From assembly GCA_946902985.2 (NCBI GenBank), contig CAMPQE020000053.1:186001-250000 (forward strand): 64,000 nucleotides of DNA, read 5' to 3'. A program made the translations under genes and the position numbers. This stretch comes from Meconema thalassinum. Lineage: Eukaryota; Arthropoda; Insecta; Orthoptera; Tettigoniidae. The notes beneath the pieces are model-generated. The model searched no databases, was not told the DNA's origin, and worked only from the letters and a program-made list of their open reading frames with translations. The first letter of the stretch is position 1; every line of letters begins with the position of its first letter. Shown here one piece after another: positions 56,701-64,000 of the stretch.

Positions 56701-58695
56701 GATGGAAGGGGTGAGAGGCTGGCAAAAAAGGAAATGTTTTAGTTTAATGAAACGTCATGTCCTAGTAGGCGTGATTTATAGTAGACGCAATTGATAGTAG
56801 ACGTAATTGATAGTAGGTGTAATTGATACTAGACGTGATTAATAGTAGACGCAATTGATACTAGGCGTGATTGATACTAGGCGTGATTTGTAGTAAGCGC
56901 AATTCATAGTAGGCTCAATTGATAGTAGATGCAATTGATAGTAGGCGTGATTGATAGTAGGCGCGATTGATAGTAGACGTAATTTGACATGGGCGCGACT
57001 TAGATCATTTTTGATATCATAAAGTTTCAGTGTCAATGTTTATACAAAGTACAAGGTAGAGAGGGGGTATTTTAAGACTTAACCTCAGATCACTTAACAT
57101 AACCAAACTTTACCTAACCTAACTTTGTCACGTGACATGTTCTACAAGTTTAGACTTGCTTTAAGACTGATTATGTCGTCATAGATTAATGGGAGGGGTG
57201 AGAGGCTGGCAAAAAGGAAATGTTTTAGTTTAATGAAACGTCATGACCTAGTAGGCGTGATTTATAGTAGACGCAATTGATAGTAGGCGCGATTAATAGT
57301 AGACGCAATTGATAGTCGGCGTGATTGATAGTAGGCGTGATTTGACATGAGCGCGATTTATAGTAGACGCAAATGATAGTAGGCGTGATTGATAGTAGGC
57401 GCGATTGATAGTAGGCGCAATTTGACATGGGCGCGACTCAGATCATTTTTGATATTATAAAGTTACAGTGTCAATGTTTATACAAAGTTCAAGGTAGAGA
57501 GGGGGTATTTTAAGACATAACCTCAGCTCATTTAACATAACCTAACTTTACCTAACCTAACTTTGTCACGTGACATGTTCTACAAGTTTATACTTGCTTT
57601 AAGACTGATTATGACGTCATAGTTTGATGGGAGGGGTGGGAGGCTGACAAAAAAGGAAATGTTTTGGTTTAATGAAAAGTCATGTCCTAGTAGGCGCGAT
57701 TGGCAGTATACGCAATTGATAGTAGACGCGATTAATAGTAGACGCAATTGATAGTAGGCGTGATTGATAGTAGGCGTGATTTGACATGAGTGCGATTTAT
57801 AGTAGACGCGGAAGATCGTAGGCGCGATTGATAGTAGGCGTAATTAGACATGGGCGCGATTTATAGTGGACGCAATTGATAGTAGGCGTGATTGATAGTA
57901 GGCGTAATTGATAGTAGGCGCGATTTGACATGAGCGCGATTTATAGTAGACGCAAATGATAGTAGGCGTGATTGATAGTAGGCGTGATTGATAGTAGGCG
58001 CAATTTGACATGAGCGCGATTTATAGTAGACGCAAATGATAGTAGGCGCGATTGATAGTAAGCGTAATTAGACATGGGCGTGATTGATAGTAGGCGTAAT
58101 TGATAGTACGCGTGATTGATAGTAGGCGTAATTGAGTTGGCGCGATTGATAGTAGGCACAAAATTGATAGTAGACGTGATTGATAGTAGGCGTGATTTAT
58201 ATTAGGCGCATTTGATAGTAGGTGTAATTGGTAGTAGACGCGATTCATAGTAGGCGCAATTTATAGTAGATGCAATTGGTAGTAGGCGCAATTGATAGTA
58301 GGTGCAATTGATAGTAGGCGTGTTTGATAGTAGGCGCGATTGATAGTAGACGTGACTGATATGGGCGCGACTCAGATCTCTTTTGATATCACAAAGTTAC
58401 AGTGTCAATGTTTATACAAAGTACAAGGCTGATTTTAAGACTTAACCTCAGTTCACCTAACATAACCTAACTTTACCTAACCTAACTTTGTCACGTGACA
58501 TGTTCTACAAGTTTAGACTTGCTTTAAGGCTGACTATGACTATGACGTCATAGATTGATGAGAGGGGTGGGAGGCTGACAAAAAAGGAAATGTTTTGGTT
58601 TAATGAAAAGTCATGTCCTAGTAGGCGCGATTGGTAGTAGACGCAATTGATCGTAGGCGCGATTAATGGTAGGCGCAATTGATAGTAGGCGTGAT
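56701..58695 (-). repeat. 16-bp satellite in higher-order units
   Basis: Tandem GATTGATAGTAGGCGT-type units fill 56,760-57,000, 57,240-57,430, 57,685-58,365 and 58,615-58,695. Between them a conserved spacer of about 200 bp contains CTAACTTTGTCACGTGACAT, then (intact in three of four) TGACGTCA, then GGGAGGGGTG and TCATG.CCTAGTAGGCG. Higher-order starts are at about 56,706, 57,190, 57,629 and 58,560. Minus-strand frames with YYQSRLLSITPTINHA-like repeats follow from the 16-bp unit and are not genes. Confidence 0.9.
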
Positions 58696-58699
58696 CAGG

Positions 58700-58855
58700 C
58701 ATATCAAAAGGCTTTTCACTCGTGTGTTAGACACACTATCTTGTTAAGGACCCCTATATTCCCTATACAAGGCTATACATGTTAGTTCTAAACACTTAGT
58801 GGTTATTTGTATATGAAATTTATATACACAGGTTATACAAGCACGTTTTTTCACA
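58700..58855 (+). repeat. Direct repeat flanking satellite block, copy 2
   Basis: Partner of 56,550-56,700. Confidence 0.7.
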
Positions 58856-59240
58856 CAGTAAAACTTTGTCAAATAGCCACATGCGACACGCAAAGTATGT
58901 TTCTAGCGGTGACTATGGAAGCTACCTGAACATATCCTAATCTAATCCAAGCTAACCTCACCTGACGTGACCATACCGGTTTGTAAGCAACAACAACAAC
59001 ACACTAAAATTCCATGAATTCCAGAGTACTTTTAGATTAATTATCGACTCTCAACTCTTATAACTATGTCTATCCCACTCTGTCAAAAACACGATATATT
59101 TTTTTAAAATTTTGCTTGATGTCAATACTAAAGTGATAATGGGATTTCCGATCCTATCACTATAAATTCATTACACCCCACTCTTATCTCGGATCCGACA
59201 ACAACCTTGCCTATTTTTATTATGTCAGATGATGTAATGT
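58856..59240. other. Spacer, nothing recognised
   Basis: No gene or clear repeat, apart from a CAACAACAACA tract near 58,990. A CAACAACAC motif near 59,568 recalls it. Confidence 0.4.
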
Positions 59241-59244
59241 TCGG

Positions 59245-59380
59245 GTGCAAAGTGGGTGTAAAAGTGAGTGCAAAGTGGGATGCAAAAGTGGGTGCAAACT
59301 AGGTGTAAAAGTAGTTGTAAAAGTGGGTGCAAAGTGGGTGCAAAGTGGGTGCAAAAGTGGGTGCAAAAGTGGGGTGTAAA
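59245..59380 (+). repeat. 11-12-bp minisatellite
   Basis: About a dozen units of GTGGGTGCAAA or GTGGGTGCAAAA. The opposite-strand frame rich in Leu-His-Pro is a by-product. Confidence 0.9.
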
Positions 59381-59639
59381 CGTGGTACCCTATTTTTAAT
59401 GGCTTATTTGGCAAGTTATTTTGTGGTACCTTATTCGTAATGGCTTATTTCACAAGTTGTTTTTGTCAATGTATTTAGAGGATATTTCTCTTGTTCATGG
59501 AAAGTATCTCAGCCCTTTTCATGATAGCATAATGCTTACCGTCATGTTTATAAGCAACAACAACACACTAAAATTCCAAGAATCCAAACTACTCTAAGGT
59601 TAATGATGGTCTCTCAACTCCATTCCACGCGTCGTCAAA

Positions 59640-60235
59640 AACATTATACATTTCAAATTTTTCAAAGAAGGTAAATTGGGAAAGTAGGCTATATATTTAA
59701 ACTAAAAATCATATGCTAACTCCAACACCTACGTCTATCCCACTCTCAGTCAAAAATAATAATTATATTCTTTAAATTTTTCCAAAAAATATTTGGAAAG
59801 TAGGCTATAATTTGAAAACTAATCATTCTAAAAAGTCATATATAGACTCTAACCAATGGCTTTTATGTCCTTAATCGTTAGAACAAAACATTGATTTTTT
59901 GACATTTTTCCAAATATTGATAATTTTTAAAAATGGGCTATATTTTGTAAACTATGAATTACACAAAAAATGTGTTTGACATAAATGACAGGTATTTACC
60001 CCCTCTACCCACAAACCAAGTCCCAGGTCTCTGGGACAAAATCCAAAAAGATTCAATTTTGAAAGTAGACGATATTTTGAAAACTAATCATTCTAAAAAA
60101 GTCATATATAGACTCAAACAAATATCCTTTAAGTCCTTTAACGTTAGAACAAAACTTAACATTTTATCATTTTTTCCCAAAAAAGTCCAATTTTCAAAAT
60201 TGCCTATATTTTGGAAACTATGAATTAGTTCCAAA
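59640..60235 (+). repeat. Diverged tandem repeat (~265 bp)
   Basis: TTGAAAACTAATCATTCTAA followed by GTCATATATAGACTC occurs near 59,812 and again near 60,077, with partial related copies before. The frame 59954-60223 falls in this repeat and has no domain. Confidence 0.6.
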
Positions 60236-60324
60236 ATGGAGGTCGTAGCTTAACTCAACCTAACCCAACCCTACGAGGAGTGATCAAAAAGTTCCAAAAT
60301 GGCTGCCGTAGCTTAACTTAACCA

Positions 60325-60564
60325 TTGATTGATCCCTGTTGATTGACCCCTTTTGATTGATCTCTGTTGATGTATCCCTTTGGACTGGTCCCTGTTGACT
60401 AGCCCCTTTTGAAGGGAGTCTCTTTTACGGGTCCTGGAGGACGGGTCCTTGTTGACGGGTCCCTGTGGGCGTGACGGGTCCCTGTGGGCTGGTCCATTTT
60501 GACATAATTTGGATAAAATGCATGGGCCAGTCCATAGGGATCAGTCCAAAGGACCCGCCAAAAG
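60325..60564 (-). repeat. Minisatellite block, left-arm orientation
   Basis: Same 15-bp family as the arms (GGTCCCTGTTGAC), in the orientation of the left arm, then a short reversed stretch with CATGGGCCAGTCCATAGGGA at 60,520-60,539. It is a rearranged junction. Confidence 0.65.
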
Positions 60565-61085
60565 GGGTCAATCAATTGCGCCTACTACCAATTGCATCTA
60601 CTATAAATTGCGCCCACTATGAATCGCGTCTACTATCAATTACACCTACTATCAAATGCGCCTAATATAAATCTCGTCTACTATCAATCACGTCTACTAT
60701 CAATTATGTGTCTACTATCAATCGCGCCAACTATCAATTACGCCTACTATCAATCACGCGTACTATCAATTACGCCTACTATCAATCACGCCCATGTCTA
60801 ATTACGCTTACTATCAATCACGCCTACTATAATTTGCGTCTACTATAAATCGCGCTCATGTCAAATCACGCTTACTATCAATCACGCCTACTATCAATTG
60901 CGTCTACTATTAATCGCGTCTACTATCAATTGCGTCTACTGCCAATCGCGCCTACTAGGACATGACTTTTCATAAAACCAAAACATTTCCATTTTTGTCA
61001 GCCTCCCACCCCTCCCATCAATCTATGACGTCATTATCAGTCTTAAAGCAAGTCTAAACTTGTAGAGCATGTCACGTGACAAAGT
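60565..61085 (+). repeat. Inverted copy of the 16-bp satellite unit
   Basis: Reverse complement of a higher-order unit at 58,4xx-58,69x: 16-bp units (ACTATCAATCGCGCCT) to about 60,957, then CTAGGACATGACTTTTCAT, TGACGTCA (61026-61033) and GTCACGTGAC (61071-61080). With the main block it forms a large inverted structure. Confidence 0.85.
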
Positions 61086-61086
61086 G

Positions 61087-61999
61087 ACACTGCTTTAAAC
61101 ACAAATGTAGTTAGGCCCTTTGGATAAATTTCATGGGCCGGTCCATAGGGACCAGTCCAAAGGGGCCGGTCTAAAGGGACCCTTCCACAGGGACCCATCA
61201 ACAGGGACTTGTCAACAAGGACCCATCAACAATGACCAGTCATCAATGACCTGTCAACAATGACCTGTCAACAGGGATCCGTCAACAATGACCCGTCCAC
61301 AGGGACTCATCAACAAGGACCCGTCAGCAATGACTCGTCAACAGGGACCCGTCAAAAAGGACCTGTCATAAAGGATCCATCAAAAATGACCCCCTGTCAG
61401 AAAGGGCCCGTCCAAAAGGGGCTAGTCAACAGAGACCAGTCCAAAGGGACAAATCAACAGAGATCAATCAACAGGGATCAATCAAAAGGGGCTATCACCT
61501 CAAGGCCTGACATATCCCTCGTTGATTATTGGCTTGCCGATCGACAAGCGTCACTTAAAATACTTTTTGATCACCACTCGTGGGTTGGGTTAGGTTAGGT
61601 TACACCACAGCTGCCATCTTTAAACACCCGCCCTCTTACAAATGCTATGAGTGGGCATGCGTAATAAACAAAAAACAAGCATGTTAATTCATAGTGGCTA
61701 CCCACCGAACACATGCACTTTATGTAGAACAACGTTTCATTCTATATTAGCATTCAAACTCTCACATGTTGTAGTTGGTAAGAGAATTCTCTAAAAATTA
61801 CAATTTCTCCCCTTAGTAGGGGTAGGTTTTATTTTGGGATGGAGATATGTTATTCATTGGAAAGGGGGTGTCAGCCCGAGTTCAATGACACCTCATTTGT
61901 CAAAATCCGACCATGCGTTCGAGAGATATCGCGCCGCCGCCATCTTGTGTGGAGGAATATGGAGGTGGAGGCTGTAGGACCCCTGCAAATACACTACTG
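61087..61999 (+). repeat. Right arm of foldback-type element
   Basis: Inverse of 53331-54331. It starts at ACACTGCTTTAAACACAAATG, has minisatellite from about 61,150 to 61,480, then GGGTTGGGTTAGGTTAGG, the unique part with GCCGCCATCTT (61936-61946), and ends CACTACTG at 61999. The inner end is shorter than in the left arm, where it is joined to satellite. Confidence 0.85.
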
Positions 62000-62089
62000 G
62001 TATCATTATTCGAGTGGCAGCTTTCATGAAGGTCTCGTAGTTGGAACCCATTGTAGTTATTTTTTTAAATTACAGATAATTTAATTTCC

Positions 62090-64000
62090 AAGTTGGTGTC
62101 AACATCAACTTCTTAAGGCAATGCATTGCTCTCTGTGCTCAGCACCTCGTTTCATCTCACAGTAGGAACCATATTGAAGGGTTAGTGTGATGTCTTGCAG
62201 GAAACTTTTTCTTGGTTGACCTCGGCCTTTCTTCGCTGTGATCTTTCCTTCTTAGAGATTATTTAGGAAAGCGTTATGTCGCTGTGAATTTAGCTTTTCT
62301 TTGATGGATAGTTGGTCTCAGTTCTCTTTTCCCTTGAATTTCTTGCAGGATTCTGATGTTAGTCCTCATTTCAATCCATTTAACCGTAATATTCTCCGCC
62401 AGACCCACATTTCAAACGCTTCAAGTCGTTTCCAATCCTGACCTATGATCGTCCAAGATTCACATCCATACAGAAGCACAACTCCACACAAAGGACATTA
62501 CAAATTTATTTTTAATTGCAATATCCAAATTTGCATTAATCAAAAGATTTCTCTTTTTTGAAAGCCTGCTTTGCGAGCGCTATCCGCCTTCTAATCTCTT
62601 TACTACACCTGCTGTCATTGATGATTGGACTTCCCAAATAAGTGAAACTGGTGACTTGTTCCCCTAACTTGTCCGCAGGCTTAATGTTTGTGTGAATGCT
62701 CTCAGGATGTTTACCCACAGCTAACACCTCGGTCTTCCTAGCATTAATGTTGAAACGTAACTTTGACAACTCTGATGACAATACATTTAACATTCTGGAC
62801 AACATCTTCTCGGAGTCCGCTACAATTGCTATGTCATCTCCAAATATAATACATTGTACATGATGCCCATTTATGTTTACTCATTTAGTATTTGCCTTAA
62901 ACTTCTTTATGGCTTCCTCAATGAGAACGTTATAAAGGTACGGTGAGAGAGAGCAGCCCTCTCTCACACCCTTTCTGATTTTTGCTGTCTGAATGCATCC
63001 TCCAATATCGACCATCGTGATCTGTCTCCCATAGAGTTTCAGTATTATCCTCCGGTCTTTCCAGTCCAACCCTGTAGTTTTAAGAATTTTGAATAATATG
63101 TCCCAACTAACGTTATCGAAAGCCCTTTCGTTGTCTACTAACGCCACGTATGTGTTTCTATTCATCTCCAACCTCCTTTCCAAAATTGTTCTAAGAGCCA
63201 AGATTGCTTCTCTTGTTCCTGTTCCTATTCGAAATCCAAACTGATCTTGATCAATCTGTGAGTTGTGTTCTTTATTATTGATAGTAGTATTTTAGATGTA
63301 TGAGAGAGCAGAGTTATGGTTCTGCAATCAGAGCATTCTATACTATTCCCTTTCTTTGTTATCATAACCGTTCTACTCTTGATGAAGTCTTCTGGAATTT
63401 CACCATCATCGTAACATTTGCATATTATGCAATATAAAAGTTGTATCATTTCCTCGCCCAGATTATTTAGTAATCCTCAGGTATATTATCTGGACCAGTA
63501 GTTTTATTGTCATTTAATCTCTGAAGTGCTGATTCAAACTCCCTCCGCGAAATTGATCATCTTCCTCTACTTGTTGTTCTGGTTCATTCAGCACGTTACC
63601 TCCATCATACAGTTCTTCAATGTATTCCTTCCACCGTGCACTGATTTCATCATTATTTATTAAAATTTTAATCTCTCACTAGAGAGCTTTTTGTTTTAGA
63701 TTTTTGGTTTAAAATGTTAATGATCCGATATGCTCTGTTCTTCCTTTCATAATATCATTCCCGATACTCTCCGAAACCTCATTGACCCACGCTTCCATCG
63801 CTCTCCTACACAGAGTTGTAATTTGATTTTGACCTGTCTGTTTTGTTCCTGGCTTTCTGGCGCGTTCCCTTTCCTGAAATGGTTCCTTTTTACAATCAAA
63901 TCCAAAATATCCTCTGTAATCCATGTTTTCCTTGGTTCCAGTCTTTCTTTTCCCCGTATTTCATGAGCTACTCTTAGCCAGCCTTCCTTTATAGTATTCC
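62090..64000 (-). mobile_element. LINE (RTE-like), running off the window
   Basis: Minus-strand non-LTR retrotransposon. From the right edge come a pre-RT helical region (63709-63924), RT N-terminal segments (63,225-63,670), the RT palm (62881-63201), the C-terminal RT region (62536-62805) and the 3' part to about 62,090. Several stops and shifts break it. It is related to the fragments at 40,925 and 13,401. Confidence 0.85.
62536..63449 (-). pseudogene. LINE reverse transcriptase, broken ORF
   Basis: Segments in order: DFIKSRTVMITKKGNSIECS and a SHTSKILLSII stretch; then palm YVALVDNERAFDNVSWDILF carrying the first metal-binding Asp, and GVREGCSLSPYLYNVLIEEA; a gap with in-frame breaks where the ADD box should lie (about 62,806-62,880, still recognisable as a nonsense-bearing stretch); then LRFNINARKTEVLAVGK and FTYLGSPIINDSRCSKEIRR. 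All are typical for RTE-like RT. It copies its own RNA at a nicked target in intact relatives. Confidence 0.85.

Larger units (their letters stand above)
53331..61999. mobile_element. Candidate foldback-type element with long inverted arms
   Basis: The two outer ends are inverted matches: CAGTAGTGTATTTGCAGGGG at 53331 and its near inverse ending CACTACTG at 61999. GTAT lies directly outside each end (53327-53330 and 62000-62003). Arms of about 0.9 kb contain tandem 15-bp units, as in foldback transposons. The interior holds a LINE fragment, tRNA-Leu, a FLYWCH ORF and satellite arrays, part of which (60,565-61,085) is inverted against 56,700-58,700. A related solo arm lies at 15,815-16,547. 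The 4-bp duplication could arise by chance, so one transposon is likely but not proven; two independent inverted insertions are the alternative. Confidence 0.6.

Noticed and set aside
56760..58700. Satellite block considered as a CRISPR array
   Set aside because: The 16-bp units are contiguous without unique spacers, and the genome is eukaryotic.
56839..58702. Tyr/Leu/Ser/Ile-rich repeat proteins on the minus strand
   Set aside because: They follow from the 16-bp satellite, which reads open in every frame of that strand. No start, end or domain is conserved.
59220..59414. Pro/Leu/His repeat frame
   Set aside because: Product of the 11-12-bp GTGGGTGCAAA minisatellite.

Overview
This window is non-prokaryotic, AT-rich DNA built almost entirely of transposable elements, satellites and their ruins, with one real tRNA gene and the remains of one host-type C2H2 zinc-finger gene. 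Split coding exons with GT/AG borders, tRNA-derived SINE-like repeats, Ty3/gypsy, LINE, Tc1, hAT and Tigger elements, and short TTAGG-type motifs point to an insect. The SINE-like families and the zinc-finger gene layout suggest a large-genome polyneopteran (orthopteran or relative). That placement is an inference from family resemblance, not a measurement.

Layout. 1-3,504: gene-poor AT-rich DNA with small tandem repeats. 3,511-13,325: complete Ty3/gypsy element A on the minus strand, with 1.9-kb LTRs, a PBS matching initiator tRNA-Met, an adjacent polypurine tract and an AATAAT target duplication; its genes carry stops and frameshifts. 13,401-14,442: 5'-truncated LINE bounded by an exact 18-bp target duplication. 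14,443-18,633: repeats, SINE-like copies and a solo arm of a foldback-type repeat. 18,634-18,961: two small leader exons of a zinc-finger gene. 18,962-33,379: composite of a second gypsy family (B/C), with one inverted LTR, a 3' pol fragment, an LTR, a nearly intact gag-pro-pol and a third LTR. This composite sits inside or at the edge of the second leader exon. 36,383-37,400: the decayed zinc-finger exon, flanked by inverted copies of a satellite-like repeat whose larger copy has a ~146-bp period. 39,060-45,320: LINE remnants, a long-TIR MITE and SINE-like repeats.

45,325-48,700 (minus) is a third gypsy-like element with coiled-coil gag and integrase but no reverse transcriptase, split by a 749-bp Tigger/pogo element. 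49,362-50,063 is a hAT remnant with an exact 8-bp target duplication. 50,404-51,793 is a Tc1 element whose DD34E transposase has two nonsense codons. 53,331-61,999 looks like one 8.7-kb foldback-type element: its ~0.9-kb arms are inverted, contain 15-bp minisatellites, end in the same sequence and are flanked by GTAT. It encloses a LINE fragment, an intact-looking tRNA-Leu(UAA) gene, a broken FLYWCH zinc-finger ORF and a large 16-bp satellite with higher-order units. 62,090-64,000 is a minus-strand LINE running off the window.

The most unusual items are the foldback-type composite with its FLYWCH ORF and palindrome-bearing satellite, the ~146-bp array of YY1/Pho-like motifs, and the three-LTR composite (one LTR inverted) splitting the zinc-finger gene. 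Nothing was searched against databases; family names rest on motifs read by eye.
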